Shown here: positions 51,590 through 64,000 of the stretch, piece after piece
Position numbering within the stretch: position 1 is the stretch's first letter
Layout of the letters: each line of letters begins with the position of its first letter
From: Phallus indusiatus
Taxonomy: Eukaryota; Basidiomycota; Agaricomycetes; Phallales; Phallaceae
DNA: 64,000 bases
NCBI GenBank assembly: GCA_027605045.1
Contig: JAQFWX010000119.1
Span: forward strand, 41,706 to 105,705
Reading direction: 5' to 3'
Position numbers and translations under genes: made by a program
Notes under the pieces: generated by a model
What the model saw: the letters and a program-made list of their open reading frames with translations, nothing else
The model's database searches: none
What the model was told of the DNA's origin: nothing

Positions 51590-53274
51590 ATGATGATCTC
51601 TCTCCGTTCCTTCGTCATTTTGTTCGCGACCCTTCGTGTAGCCTTCGCCGCTCAGGTTGGTCATGTTATGAGTTCATTTCATGCAACTCGTCGCTAACGC
51701 GCCAATATTCATACAGAGTCTGACCTTTCTTCCTCCTTCCACGAGTCCTACCCAGCCCTCTCCGAATTATGTTGGGAAATCCAACTTCACTCTTCCTCGA
51801 TCAAAATTACGATCCGGTATTGTCTTCGACAGGTTCGTCACGGTACGTCTCTTTTTCATTTTTCCCGAGTTCTCTCATTGATATACAATTTGTGGTTTTT
51901 AGGTTGTGATGGAGAATACCAACTTTGATGCCGCTGCAACGACAGTATGAGCTTGTTCTGTTTTTGTATGGCTTTGCGGCATCTTTATCAATTTGTTATT
52001 ACAGGACGCTTTTCAAAAACTTTCCCAAATGGGGATAACCTACACAAACTACCACGGTCTTTACCATCCTTCCGAACCAAACTACGTTCCTATGGCTGGT
52101 GGCGACACTTTCGGTTTGGAGTCCGACGATATGGTCTATATACCTGCTAAGTGAGTTCATATGTCAAGCATACAACATATTATTTGAATGGCGTTATCAT
52201 AGTGTTTCAACCATCGTTGACCTTCTTGAGGAGAAAGGAATTAGCTGGGCGAGCTACCAAGAAAACATGCCTTGCAATGGTTACAATGGAAAGACGTTCG
52301 TAACGTTTCAATTTTTGAAAAGGAACTATCTCCGCTCAGTTATTTGCCATTATAAACAGTTATAGTTCTCCAAACTATTTGAACGGAAACAACGGTACCA
52401 ACACATTTTACCAACGCAAACACCATCAGGTGGCCGACTACAACTCTACTAACCAGAACCCCCGTCGTGCTTCAAACCTCAGAAACTTTAACGACTTTGC
52501 TAATGATATTGGGGCTGATAGCTTGCCTGGATTCATTTTCGTCACGCCTAATATCGATAACGACGCCCACGACACCGGTATCGAACCCTTTGGATCAGAT
52601 TGGTTAGAATACTGGCTTCTACCGCTTTTGAAAGACGAGCGTTTCAACGGTGAAAAAACTGTAGTATTTGTTACCTTTGACGAGAACGACATGGGCCCTG
52701 GAAACAACCAAGTTTACACTGTCGCTGTTGGGAACGGAGTCCCTAAACATCTTCGCGGTACTAAGGACAATACGTACTACAACCACTACACTGTTCTCTC
52801 GACTACTCAGCTCAACTGGGGTCTGAACTGTCTCGGAAGACAAGACACTAACAAGTGAGTCGCTCTTTTCCCGTCTCATTATCAAATTAAAAAAACCGTA
52901 CTTTTACCAGAACGATGAACAACGTTCTCGGATTCGTTGCTGATCAGGCTGGGTACAAGAACACCGTCGTCTTGAACCCACCTCTAACGAACACCTCCGT
53001 TAGAGCTACTGGTCCGTTGAACACGTTCCCCGAATTCCAAACACCCTGGGAAGCTCCAAATCTCAAAGCCAAGTGCGTTAACCCTCACGGACATGTCTTC
53101 TTCAACCCCAATCCTCCTATCAACAAACACCTCTTTGACAACGGGAACTGTCCTCAAGTTGCGTTTTCTAGTGATGCTTCCTTACAGTGGAGCACCAGAT
53201 TGGACGAACAAATCATTGCGGAGCAGCTTAAATTCCAAGCTCCGGCATTCCTCATCGACCCCTCTAAACTTTAG
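51590..53274 (+). CDS. Secreted acid phosphatase, phosphoesterase family (PF04185-like)
   Basis: Predicted exons: 51590-51655 (signal peptide MMISLRSFVILFATLRVAFA), 51717-51842, 51903-51944, about 52005-52149, about 52202-52292, about 52364-52855, 52912-53274. Family landmarks: RFVTVVMENTNFDAAAT (metal-binding Asn/Asp), HGLYHPSEPNYVPMAGGDTF, LEEKGISWASYQENMP, GFIFVTPNIDNDAHDTGIEP, VVFVTFDENDMGPGNNQVYT, and NHYTVLSTTQLNWGLNCLGR. It should hydrolyse phosphomonoesters outside the cell, helping phosphate supply. Two adjacent ATGs (51590, 51593) are possible starts. A relic of the first exon lies 2 kb upstream. Confidence 0.92.
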
Positions 53275-53813
53275 ATTTTTTTTCTAGATTTTGATTAAAA
53301 TGTATTCTTTCGTCGAAGCCACGTAATGAAACGGCCGCAAAGATTTCTTCTTTATTGGGCTACGGTTGTTTACTACCTTTTCTTTCGACACATGTACTAG
53401 TATATTGTTTGTTGTTTAATATCAATATAAACATGTTTTTGTATAAAGAAATAAATGAAGACAATGAATTATGCACAATAAATTTATAACGATTTATGAT
53501 GGTTTCATCGATTCGCTTGTTCTTCGGGCATAAAAGCCCGTGTGTGAGACGATTCAACTATCCTGCTTTCCTTCTCCTCATACGATCTCGCACATCATCC
53601 GCGGTTGGTACATTACTCTATCCGACTAAGAAAAGTATTTTACAGGAAATTATAGGATCTGCGCGATGCCTATATACATGATGAAAGGGTATACATGATT
53701 GTTGCGTGCGGGTATATATGTATGGGTATAACTGGTCTAAGTGCTATTGATATAATTGTACAAGGCGAGAGGAAAAAATGGGAGTAAAACCAACGAAACG
53801 AACGACGGGATCG
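53275..53813. other. Convergent intergenic region, no gene seen
   Basis: 540 bp between the 3' ends of the acid phosphatase and the small Ser/Pro-rich gene; AT-rich. Confidence 0.45.
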
Positions 53814-54409
53814 TCAGTCATTCAAAGACAGCCCCTCCATCCAATCGCTCAGACTTTCGTACTCCGAGCCGGAGTCTGAGAGGGAGCGAATTGACACTGA
53901 TAACGGCGGTTATTGGGTTCTCAGGTGGAGAAGTTATTAAGATACTTACGGGACGGTGATGGGGGAATTGAAAGAGATCTGGACGGCGATGCGTATTGGT
54001 CGGGACTCGGAAGACGGCCATAGGATAAGAGTCCCAGCTCAGAGAGGGACGGGAGAGTCACCTTTCCTGGTCGATCAGATTCATCAGATCTCTCAACTAT
54101 CTGTGGAAGCACATTTGACGGTTCAATGTGCTTCTCAGTCACTGAGAGTCGGTCGAACACCGCTTTCAAGTTGTTGACGACTGAGTCTGATGTCCACTGG
54201 AAGATTGACGACATGTACATAGAGTTGACCGGTGGCAGGGAAGAGATAGCCTGAGAGAAGCCATGGGCGGAAGGGAAAGAGACTGGGGTGGAAGATACTG
54301 ATAGCAGAGAGCCCGAGAACGAGTGTCGGTTTTCACGTTCAGTCCTCAAGGGAAAATTTGGTAACATCCTCCAGAGAGGCGGGAACGCCGCCCTCGACAG
54401 TTCTACCAT
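53814..54409 (-). CDS. Small Ser/Pro-rich protein, unknown function
   Basis: Exon 1 54409-53950 and exon 2 53896-53814, 53-bp intron (GTAAGT...TATCAG), about 180 aa. Starts MVELSRAAFPPLWRMLPNF. Middle: SLPPVNSMYMSSIFQWTSDS and VVNNLKAVFDRLSVTEKHI. Tail: SLSELGLLSYGRLPSPDQYA then, across the intron, LSIRSLSDSGSEYESLSDW and MEGLSLND. The serine-rich repeats with acidic spacing look like kinase target sites. Without splicing the frame ends at NNFST. No family recognised. Confidence 0.55.
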
Positions 54410-55358
54410 TCGTTGAGTTCATACCATCATTATTTGGAACAAAATTTGTAATATCTTACGTTTGGAAATTTCATTTGCGAATGCAGAGAGTTGAAAGCCG
54501 AACATTCTTTGTAGGAAGATAAATTTGAGCAGAATAGGATATGTTAATGACTCAGAGAGTTATACGAGGTGAGCGAATGAGTCAAAGGCGTAATCTTGTT
54601 TGGATTAAATACGCATTCACTGCTGACTGTTCACAAAGGCCTGACTAAGGGCGCAACAAGAAAAAATGGCACCCGAACCAATTGTTTTGTTTCTCTTTAG
54701 TGAGTACAGCCTCCTTGTGGGGTATTTTTACGAGGCAAGCCAAGGGTAATGCCCTTGTTGTCCTTGTTGTCCAAACCGTTGAGGACACCATTGCAACTTA
54801 TTGTCCAGCTCCGGGTCGGTCATGGCACGCCGTCGAGTAGTACAAGGAAATAAAGTTGTGCAACATGTACAATAAAATAGTGGGTAAGAAAGATTTGTTT
54901 ATCTTGACTTACCGATACTATGTAAGTCTACTGATTATGAGAGAAAGGTGAAAAGTATAAATCAGAATCTTTCGGTTAAATTATTTGACCGTGGCATCCC
55001 GCTTGCACTTGGTCACGAACGCTATGTCAGTTAAGGGACCTGGCGTTGGCCTAAGGTCCTAATTACCATGTGAACGTTTACGGCGAACCCTGCGGCGTAT
55101 TGCTTTAAGCTTCTAAGGACATGAGCTTAATACAAGTTGAGAATTGCACAACGGATTGGCTGGTCTGGGGTGATAGCGGATCTCACCGCAGTCATGTAAA
55201 CTAACAATGGATAAGACTTTCGGCACCATGTATATTGTCTATTTGGAAAGATGCAAATTGTTATTATTCTATTGTGATGTTATTGTAAGAGGCAACGATG
55301 TATATACCTATGATGAAGTCAATAGTCCGAATAAATTATCTAAAAGTTTTTTTGTTGT
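54410..55358. other. Intergenic, no gene seen
   Basis: 950 bp between two minus-strand genes. No RNA gene or repeat identified. Confidence 0.45.
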
Positions 55359-57098
55359 TCAAAAAAATCTACATGTTTGGGGTCCGAATTCTCTGGACAA
55401 ACGCAATAGATTGATATTTGCCGTTAACGTGGAAAACTGTTTGCACACAAAAAAAGATAATAAGTTAGCTTGTAAAAAGTTACTTATTGTTGAGTATCGT
55501 ACCCCGTTTCCTAAAAACAACCCTGCACGCTCGGCGATCGCCATATCAATGGCCTGTTTGGCTAGTAATTCGGCCTCTCCCAAAAGCAACATATCCCTAC
55601 TTGTGGAAACGCGCATGAACACAGTTTCGTCACGAGTATTGAAAGGGAGAACGTCTTGTAGTCGGATTGCTGATATGGTATCCTTAAGTTGGGTCAACCA
55701 TGTGATATTGCGCTCGTTGGTGAGAATGTACACGCTCAGTGGTTCAAACTCGCTTTCCGAAAGCGTTGCATAATATTCTCTCGTGACTTCTTTGATACGC
55801 TTCACAATTTGATCTGCTGTTGGCCAGCAGTGTTTCAAGAAACGCGCTAGTTCTGCCGGATTTTCGTCTATAGTAATTTTTTGGTATTGAGGTTCGTCGT
55901 ATCTGTCAGGTAGGCCAGGTAACAGATTCCAGCTGTTGTATGGATAGCCGATATCGGCGAGGTTGTAACAGTGCTCGGAAAAGTCACCTCGGCGAAGGTG
56001 TATAGCTAAGGTGGAAAGAAGTGGGTTGGAAGAAAGGCCGATCTGACTGTCTGAATCGTGTTTAACAACAGACCGAGAGTTTTGATTAGGATAGACAATT
56101 GAAGGGGTAATTCTCTGAACAGCACGGAGGACTACATCAGACCAGCGATATTGCGTGATCACAGGAGAAGTCGCGATTGAGGGGTATAGTGATAAAATAA
56201 GCTTCGAGCTAAACAATCTGTTTCAGGATGAGCAGTCAGTTGCAACGCGTCGTCACAGAAATGAAGGTCAATACCCAAAATCAAAAATATGTGGTGATCC
56301 TCCAACTACTTCGACACATCGTTCTGGCATTTCGCGTAACTTTTTAGCCCATTTCTCCATGATATCGATACCTTCATCGCTATCCGTAATATTCAACTCG
56401 AGCTTGACTTCTTCACCTTTAAGTTTCGCATAATGTTCATCTCCATCATTTTCAGGGCATACTGTTTGATAGAAGGATACATGGACTGCTCGTGGCGTAT
56501 GAGCTGTGGCCAACACTTGAGGAAATTGGCCACCAGCCGTCGGACCTGAAATAAACGTATTGAGAGCATTCCATTGACTGTTATCCCAGTCATGATCGAA
56601 AGTTATATCGTTGAAAACGTATGCACGGTTCGACAGAAACGCGAGATGCGATAGAAGAAGACTGCAAGTACAAGCTATTAGGCAACGAAGGTGAAAGTCA
56701 AACAACGTGTACCGGTTATGAAGCTGATTATTCAAGCCCAACGCCCATATTTCATTCGAGAATCTGACAAATCTGCCGTCTCTACCTTCTGGAAAAGGTA
56801 GTGATAGATTGTGTTGCGGCAGATCACGTTCGTAAGAACGAATATCTTCCAACTTCAGCGGAGGTTGCATATTCTGTTCTTTATTTGATGTGTCATTGTA
56901 ATTCTTTAACAGAGATATCTTGGAGCCCAAAAACGAAGGAATGTCGTGGTACGTGAATTGAAAAAATAGTGCAATCAGAGTCCCAACGGAGGTCAGAAGA
57001 GTAATACTGATGAGGAACAATACAGGAGTTGATCTGATTAACTTTGGGACTCTGTCATGCCTGGAGTTGAGAAAAGGAAAGGAAAAGGAGCGAGACAT
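55359..57098 (-). CDS. Type II membrane protein, O-fucosyltransferase-like glycosyltransferase
   Basis: Start chosen at 57098 (MSRSFSFPFLNSRHDRVP); an upstream in-frame ATG at 57170 would add 24 residues. A single N-terminal membrane anchor (STPVLFLISITLLTSVGTLI) predicts a Golgi type II topology. After a stem, FSNEIWALGLNNQLHN joins, across a 55-bp intron, LLLSHLAFLSNRAYVFNDI. Then PTAGGQFPQVLATA and CVEVVGGSPHIFDF; a second intron (56218-56274) leads to LFSSKLILSLYPS and RWSDVVLRAVQRITP. The key motif LAIHLRRGDFSEHC resembles the nucleotide-sugar binding HxRR(G)D of O-FucT families. The C-terminus LGNGVRYSTISNFLQANLLS and LRLSREFGPQTCRFF match the basidiomycete-expanded family. Sugar and acceptor unknown. 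Confidence 0.8.
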
Positions 57099-57170
57099 AG
57101 TTGGATTGAAGACAAAGTCACAAAAAAAGTGTGAAGCAGCTGAAGCTGAGACGTGAACGTGTGAACGCAT

Positions 57171-57696
57171 GAATTGCGCGTGAACTCATGGGCGATTACG
57201 TAAACGACCCCAAAATCAATAGTAAATAACAACGTACGTTAGCGAGCCAAGATCTAGAACAGCATCTCAATCAAAGGTTCGCTTGAGCAGAATGATTAAA
57301 CTAGTTGCATTGACAGGTGCGATAAATATTTTTATTTAAGTACATCATGTTGGGTTGGTACGTATACACAGCTTTGAATCCACCAGGAGAGTTGCAGGAG
57401 AGTGTGAAAGTGTTACAGTGTTATACAAAGCTCGAGCTCTCACAAAGTCTCTAATTCACTGACAATACATATATGCAGCTTCCGACGCCTAGTGTTGCAT
57501 CTCTCAAACACCTGGTACGCGGTATGTGCCTTCTACATCAGGGGCAGGCGTCTGACTTCATCTGTGGCTTTCTTGGACAGGGGGCTGTCGCGTTATACGC
57601 GTTGTAAGAATTTATTTCATTCTCTAGAGTTTAACAGTGACTGTTTTAATTTGTATGTTAGTATTCTAGCCCCAGGATCAAAATTGCTCAGTTGGT
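57171..57696. other. Intergenic, no gene seen
   Basis: About 525 bp between the promoter of the glycosyltransferase gene and the 3' end of the sphingomyelinase-like gene. Confidence 0.45.
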
Positions 57697-60600
57697 TTAT
57701 TCTTGAACGCTGCCGAAGCCAGTCGGGCAACGGGCGGCAATCTGTGGAGAACCACTGCGCAAGTAGCAAATTTTCGCTTCTTGGCATTCAGTAGAGGTGC
57801 ACTAGGATAGCAAGGCTTGAGTCATAAAACGCTAAAGCGAAAATATCCTCTACATACGTTCTGAGTAAGACTTGACTGACGACCTTGATTCAGCGTGAAC
57901 TTGGTTACAAGGTCAGGGTTTGTTTCCATTTCTATAAGTGACAGGTTTAAGAAAAGTGACATAGGGCTTTGAGGAATGCGGACGACATACCTTTTGATAC
58001 TTTGTGCCACCAAGTCGCGTCTAAAGTACACGAAAAAAATGTTACTGTAAGTTTCTTGAAAAAGTTATTGTTACTTACTGAGAGGGGCAGTCGCCGGCCA
58101 GTCGAATCCACCACCGTAAACGTCCCGAGTGCTGTATTCAAATTTGAACCTATCATCGTGGAATTAGAAAAAAAACGTAAAACAGAGGTATATACGTAAA
58201 CGTACTCGGGACCTTCACCTTCGCGATCTAGCTCAGGGTAACTGCTGACATTGGAATACCAGGTGTAAGCTTCCATGATGCTAATTGTAAAAAAAAGCAA
58301 TCAATTATGGCTGGGATGACCACCGACAGCGTATCACTGACTCGAACGTTTCCGGGTCGACTTCATACATGGAGAATCCTGCATATCATCATAAGTATCG
58401 GGACAGGTATATGCGACACCTATGATAGCTTACCCGAGTTTAATCCCGCCAAAGGAGTCACTGACCCACCAACCCATGTAGTAGCAACAGCAGTATTTTC
58501 ATTCATGACTGTTCCATTGTTGCTATTCACAGAAATGAATACATATTACAGAATGAAAAGAAAAAAGAAAAATGATAATTAAAAAATAAAGCTCACGCAT
58601 AATAGAGGTATCGAACTTCGTCGTGGATGTGACCCATGAAGATATTCGCAATAACGTGAGGAGAAAATCTATCCACAATCTGGTAGAACAAATCCGAGGG
58701 TCCAGGGTAGGAGTTGGTAGCGCTCCATCCTTTGCAATGTCATTAAAGCAAAAGCGAGGTTAAGTAAAGCGGTCATTACCCAGCAAAACGTGGCCTACGA
58801 TCCATACACGTTCTCCCGCGTCCTCTGCCTCTTGCAGCTCATCTGTCAAGAAACGCAACATACTACTCATGTCTGGATTGGTTGCCTGGACGAAATAACG
58901 GTCAGTATATTGCTTTAAATTTAAAAGCCTCGCATTTACATTGATGCAGCTAAAATAATTCGTCAGTTATTAACAGATATTCTCACAGAGAGTTTGCAAA
59001 ACCTACTTAAGATCGCTATAAAAGTCTCGAGTAAGCGTGGCAAATTCGATATTGTATCATAGGCGCACTTACTTGTCATTGTACCAAAAGTCGGTGTTTA
59101 AACTTGTAGAAAACGTGTGAATTCAGACAATATCCTAAAAGAGGAGAACTCACGTGATGATTTTCAAACCCTGCTTCGTATGCACGGAATAAGCAGAATA
59201 CCTAATGCAAATATATCGATGAGTATTATCCATATCAATTTTTTAAACAAATGAATCGGCACGTTTTTTCGCAGCTTCCGCGGTTTGCTCGTCAATCCAT
59301 CCTTCCGTTTGCCAAAGGCTAGACGTTTTTTTAGCCAACTTATTTGGAGTATTTTAGATCTTGATACTTACTCAGCCAGATGATCGTAGTTCCATTGGAA
59401 TTGCTGCGAAACCGATCGAGGTCCCAAAATGTGAGGAATATCAAAGGCTTGCTGATAGGTGTCGTGATTTCCCTGTGAAACGAAACGGAAAACGATAAAA
59501 GGGTGAGCAGTCAAAGCATTGAAGTATGGAATACTAATTACCATAGCAGCGTAGACAGGACCATTCAAGTATTGTTTGAACAGTTGATACACGGCAGCCT
59601 CAGTATATCTTAGATAATCTCTGCCCAAAGCGTCATCGTTGTCGTGCGAAGTTAAATCACCAGTGAAGATTGTAAACGTCTCAGGTTCACCTGAAAAGAA
59701 ATTAGCGAGGAAATTTTTACAAAATGGCAAATAGTATGGTTAACCTTTAGTGCCAGTAAGGGTACCAATGGCGTGCATAACTGCGTTGGCCAATAGCCAT
59801 GGAGAATCACATTCAAAGGAGCCGAATCGTGGTGCTGGCATTAAAATTTGACCATGAGGGACAGCAGTCCTATAATGAGTGTCGTTAGTTTTTGTGCCCC
59901 ATGTCAAAGCAAAGATCGTTAACGTGTTAGACGTAGGACGACAGCATAAGAATTGGTCGCAGCTGGCTTCAGCTCCAATGGTGTAACCTTTTTTAAAACA
60001 TTTTTGTACGTGAAACCAACTGAATGAAAGAACGCTTACGAGGATCAATGTGGCTGAAAGGAGGGGAAAAAGTTTCAGATGTTATGACAGAACACAGAGT
60101 AAAATAAGACATACAAATCACTTATATGAACAACACGCAACGGTTTTTTTCCGCTGGGCTTGGGTGCAACGGCGTTTGCGGGCTTGGGCTTTTTGAACCA
60201 AGTCTTCAAAAGTTCGGTGTTGTCAGGAGGAGGAGGTGCCGGACAGGACTTATGTAACGGAACGATACCCTTTGAGCAAATGTACTGTAATCAGTCAGGT
60301 TCAAAGTTAGTTTTCGATTCAAGTAGTGAGCGTTAATTTTGGATGAAAAAAAACGTACTTGGCCGTCAAGACCGGTGACATTTGCAAAATAAATAACTGT
60401 CGTTTCAATCGCACCATCAGAGTTTGCCGAGAATTCTGCTGAACAACCACCGAAGGCTAGTGTTGTTTTAAGTTTTGTTCCAAAAAAAGTCAAAAAAAAT
60501 TGTCTCACAGGAAGCGCCAGTTGCCTCGCACAGAGCGATAAGAAGAGGAGGAACCTCCCAAGGTACCGCCAAGGCAACTTGTTTCAAAATCGGAAGACTA

Positions 60601-61236
60601 GACATGCACTGGCTACAGGCGGTAGGAAAAGATCCTGTGGCGTTGTGCAGGATCGCCATAATGTTATTGAATGCGGTTTCTCGAAGTGCGATGGAGCCTG
60701 GAGTAGACAAATTCTGCTTCGGAGACAAGACGGTCGGAGAATTAATTATAAGAGAAGGAGGGAGGACAATTGGATCTTCCAGGTTAGCCGTAGGAATCGT
60801 CTTAGGGTTAGTCAAGTCGAGAGGAAATATTTCGTGCGTCTTTAGAGAGAAAGTTTTATGACGAGAACTGATACTTCAAGAGGAAGGAGAAGCTTACAAC
60901 GGGATCGGTTATCACTGGCTGGGGTTCTACCGAGGTCTGGGTTGGACCAAAACCAGGAAAGTACGCCTTTAGAAAATCCGTGGACATAAATTGACCAGCT
61001 GTCACGGCGGCAGGAACACTGAGCGAAGCCGGGGGTGTGGAGCCTGAAAACACAGCAGACGAAGACGTAGAGTGAGAACTTGAAGTCTTATGAGAAGTCG
61101 TTGTGTGGGAGGGGGTCGGCTTAGGTGGATGCTCATGATTAGGAGAACCTTTTACATCAGAACTCGGGAGGGTGGATGCATTTACGGTGTGAACCGCAAG
61201 AAGAACTAGAAAAGCGAGTTTCTTGACAACCGACAT
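57697..61236 (-). CDS. Acid sphingomyelinase-like phosphodiesterase (saposin + calcineurin-like)
   Basis: Long gene with over a dozen small exons. N-terminus MSVVKKLAFLVLLAVHTVNA is a signal peptide, then a Ser/Thr/Pro-rich linker (TPSHTTTSHKTSSSHSTSSS). A saposin-type segment has paired cysteines (ACSQCMSSLPILKQVALAVP, LIALCEATGASC). The metallophosphoesterase domain carries the metal ligands in order: VVHISDFHID (60100 area, split by an intron), TIFTGDLTSHDN, GNHDTYQQAFDIPHILG, VWIVGHVLLG, and FMGHIHDEVRYLYY. Late segments: AVATTWVGGSVTPLAGLNS, MEAYTWYSNVSSYPELDR, YSTRDVYGGGFDWPA, and a Cys-rich end (CTSTECQEAKICYLRSGS, CPTGFGSVQE). It should cleave sphingomyelin-type or related phosphodiesters outside the cell or in vacuoles; exact lipid unknown. 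All expected ligands are present. Confidence 0.9.
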
Positions 61237-62570
61237 AGTTTGCCAATGGGTACGTTCGACGCCGAAGATTCTGAGTTCAGTATTTCGCAGACTTTATAAT
61301 CTCGTGGACGCCAATTGAACATGCGCGTCCTAAGCTGAACCTGATTGCACGTTCGCTAACAACAGTATGCAGTAAATGATCGGTTACTGTCGGAATCAGT
61401 TGCGGCAGCCGGGTGCCGAGCCCATCCGTAAAATTTTCAACTGAAGCTGTTGGGGCATATTTGTCTCAAACAGCTCGGATTCCAGATAAAGTATTGCTTA
61501 ATGAGAGTCTATCATCAGTTTAATTGGAAAGGCAACAATCTCCAGTAGAACATACAATACCTCTCTTCTTTTAAATCACCAAAAAAAAAGACGGTTTTGG
61601 AAAGCTGCAGCCTGAGTGCCACAGGGACAGCATTTCCCCGCCCAGCCACGTTCCTTCGTATTCATGAGAAAATTATTGACCGACAGAATGCGAAAATCAA
61701 GGGATACATCCATGAATGTCACTTCTAAATGGGCCTGACCCGGAGTATGAACTGACCGAGAGTAGGCATTCAAGCTAGATTTGTTCGATGTAATAAGCCG
61801 AATTACGAGTGATATTCCATATATAATTTTGAGTTCCGTTCTAAAAGATAAGAAGATTGAATATTGAGGTACCATTTACTTGAGCTAGGTCGCAACCTGT
61901 CCGACTGATCCCCGATTCGTTGCTCGTGTATGAGGCTTTACGAAATCGTATGCCTATAATCCATAAATAGAAAATAAGAAAGGAAGAACTCGTGCGAAAT
62001 AGCCAGTCTAGAGTTTCAAACGTTCAGCAGCAAACAAGCTATCAAAAGGTCGATGATAGCTGATTGTTACTTTGCTACTTGAACTCCGTGACTTCGGTAC
62101 TGTCACAAATTTGCAATTACATCAGCAATATTACTAAACTAGACTCAGATTCTCGGTTCACACTTCTTCGCAGTCAGCCGCGACAATGCAGTTTTTATCA
62201 GTCAACTAAAAAAGAGCGACACATTTTTCACCGTATGACGACAAGCCCGAAGGTAAAAGGTCTCAAATAGGTGGGTTTTATGAAAAGACCGCTAAAAGGT
62301 ATCGTGACGGAGCTACTAGTCCTAGTATTCACTGAGCACTCAGCTAACGCTAATTAGGGTACGTCATCCAATGATGCTCTTTTTCACTCCGACGTTTGTT
62401 GATGCGATTATAGCTTCTTTCTTTCAAGAATACAGAAGACATGTTATGCTATAACAAACATCATCGCTAAACCGACCTTTCCCAGTTTCAATCATATACT
62501 ATTTACAAGGTTCGGACATGACGAAGATTCATGAAATTCATTCATGGGCCGCGAACCCCCCAATCATGTC
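61237..62570. other. Intergenic, no convincing gene
   Basis: 1.3 kb upstream of the sphingomyelinase-like gene. A minus-strand frame 61576-61875 (CCPCGTQAAAF near its end) and a plus-strand frame 62064-62270 have no recognisable domain. Confidence 0.4.
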
Positions 62571-63719
62571 CTACTGATCCAAAATCTTCTGACTAGTGGT
62601 AACAAACCCATAAATCTACAAATCCGGGTGAAAATCAGACGTCAATCTAAATCTCAAAAAAAAAACTAATACCGATTCTGCGTTGAATAAAACATTACTG
62701 ACTCCGTGATGAGGTGAGGTTGTAGCTGTCGCGTCCTTGATCACAATATTGTCGAAACCGTGAAAGTAGGCGTCTACTAAGGTCCCAAGTACACACTGAA
62801 TAATTAAAATTGGCATCGCTTCCGCGATAGTTGATTAGGTTCAACTTACTTGATCAGAGTTCACTCCGGAGAAGAATAGAGTATTGATTCCTTCTTCTCG
62901 CAGATACAAGCCTAAAGGTGTTCCCGGACCCCACAGCCCTCCTACTCTGCGAATTTTGACAGGGGCAACAAGATGAATTTTTGAGCGGATAGAGCTAGAA
63001 AAGTCATGATCTTCACCTATTCTTATGAATCCAAATGTCGGTGCCTGCTTCCTGGCCCTTCAGATATTCTTCCTTCAGTGGGCCATACAAGTCAGCGTTG
63101 GGAGCTCCTCGCATCAAGGTAGGACCCCATTCTCCGCCGATGTCGCAGCCGAAACCTCCACCTTTGAATAATAAGTTGAAAGATCGTAAAAGGACTGGGG
63201 AAGATTTTCTAGCTCAGTTTGGGTTAAACCCCAATTTCTGATTCAACTAATTATGAAACAACCGATTTCGGGCTTAAATGATAGGATGATTCTGAACGTA
63301 CAACCAGATAATCCGTACTCCAGCTTTACGGAAGAAAGATAACAGGTTTATGATAGGCTGAACACATTCCAAGCCCGTTGGATGATCGAGTATTTCAGGA
63401 TGGAGGAAATAGCTTAATAAAGCCGATAAGGAAATGCGAAAACAAAAAAAATACCGAAAATTGTCGCATACTTTTGCATATCAACTATGATAATGGCTGA
63501 GTGCCCCGGATCTATCCTGATACGTCGATTTCCTTCCACATCGAATTCGAGCTCATTCTCGGTCTTTTGAGGTGCTAGATCAATGTTCTCGTTCCCGGAC
63601 GGTGGATGTTTACGAGTTAGATCAAGCAAGCCAGACGGATATTCAGTCCAAAAAGATCCGGTTTTCACGTTGCCAAATGTTTTTAAGTTTGTGAGTTTGG
63701 GGAGTGTTGGTGCGGACAT
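62571..63719 (-). CDS. Isochorismatase-family (cysteine) hydrolase
   Basis: ATG at 63719 (MSAPTLPKLTNLKTFGNV), stop at 62571-62573. Catalytic Asp in SAIIIVDMQN, with the DMQ|N codon split by an intron, then YFLHPEILDHPTG and FFRKAGVRIIW. Next NWGLTQTELENLP and GGGFGCDIGGEWGPTLMRGA, LYGPLKEEYLKGQEAGTDIW and the catalytic-Lys motif IHKNR. The end has INTLFFSGVNSDQC (catalytic Cys after an intron), LGTLVDAYFHGFDNIVIKDA, TATTSPHHGVSNVLFNAES and YGFVTTSQKILDQ. The Asp-Lys-Cys triad is complete. Between ELENLP and GGGFG (about 63150-63200) the frame appears to shift by one base with no good intron. Substrate unknown; relatives are nicotinamidase-like amidases. Confidence 0.85.
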
Positions 63720-64000
63720 CGTTATCTTAGCCGTGGGTATCAACGATGAGCGTTTTTATATCCGGGCATTTATGCGAAGTTGATCATGGGAATACCAGGT
63801 GCTACTCCTGGGAACTCTCACATCCGTAATATTTGCTTCCGGGGCCCACGATAGGTCTCTTTGTTGTTTTTCTGTCTTTACATGCGCATATATTTATATA
63901 TCACACACCCCTTTACCGTACAAGAAAAGGGAAAGACGTAGCAAATCTGGTGCAGCTTTACGAATCGTGGAAGGTAACGGAGGCTTTGCCTTCTACAAAT
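63720..64000. other. Promoter side of isochorismatase gene, window end
   Basis: No coding region recognised in the last 280 bp. Confidence 0.4.

Noticed and set aside
55207..55773. 188-codon plus-strand frame
   Set aside because: Antisense to the O-fucosyltransferase-like C-terminal exon, which has strong family motifs on the minus strand.

Overview
The window looks like part of a mushroom-forming basidiomycete (Agaricomycete) nuclear genome. Host genes are split by many short GT-AG introns of roughly 50-60 bp. Several families are typical of that group: a DUF6699-type protein, a SWIM/RING protein, an O-fucosyltransferase-like type II membrane protein, a CVNH-domain secreted protein and paired multidrug MFS transporters. 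No rRNA, acceptable tRNA or CRISPR array was seen.

Layout. (1) 1-9659 is a plus-strand Ty3/gypsy chromovirus (LTR family B) cut by the window edge and split by a second, complete, minus-strand chromovirus (LTR family A, 2876-8879) with identical LTRs and a TCTTC target duplication. (2) 9660-16955 is a graveyard of nested repeats: two inverted-repeat DNA elements, a 368-bp MITE, two near-identical 166-bp hairpin MITEs, a solo LTR inside a solo LTR, a gypsy fragment, another solo LTR and a 955-bp foldback. (3) 17212-28850 returns to host genes: a decayed ALG2 copy, an SDR, ATP23, a CVNH protein, a secreted histidine phosphatase and an MFS transporter. (4) 30311-35699 is a minus-strand Ty1/copia element with identical LTRs, itself hit by a solo A-family LTR. 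(5) 37148-47891 holds a five-LysM secreted protein, a SWIM/RING protein, a second MFS transporter paralogous to the first, a sugar/inositol transporter and a Pro/Gly-rich DUF6699-like protein. (6) 47892-64000 holds a secreted acid phosphatase plus an upstream relic of its first exon, a Ser/Pro-rich small protein, the fucosyltransferase-like gene, an acid sphingomyelinase-like gene and an isochorismatase-family hydrolase.

How things work together. The retroelements are linked: families A and B share an LTR design in which a TATA box lies about 31-34 nt upstream of a hairpin whose loop carries AGCTTGTTCT. In the intact A element an 11-nt primer-binding site just inside the 5' LTR is the exact complement of that predicted RNA 5' end, which is the Tf1-type self-priming arrangement. 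The copia element instead has a GGTTATGGGCCC site, as in Drosophila copia, which uses an internal initiator-tRNA fragment. Host genes show no operon-like organisation; secreted, wall- and lipid-related enzymes are frequent. Exon structures were built by reading splice signals by eye and are predictions.
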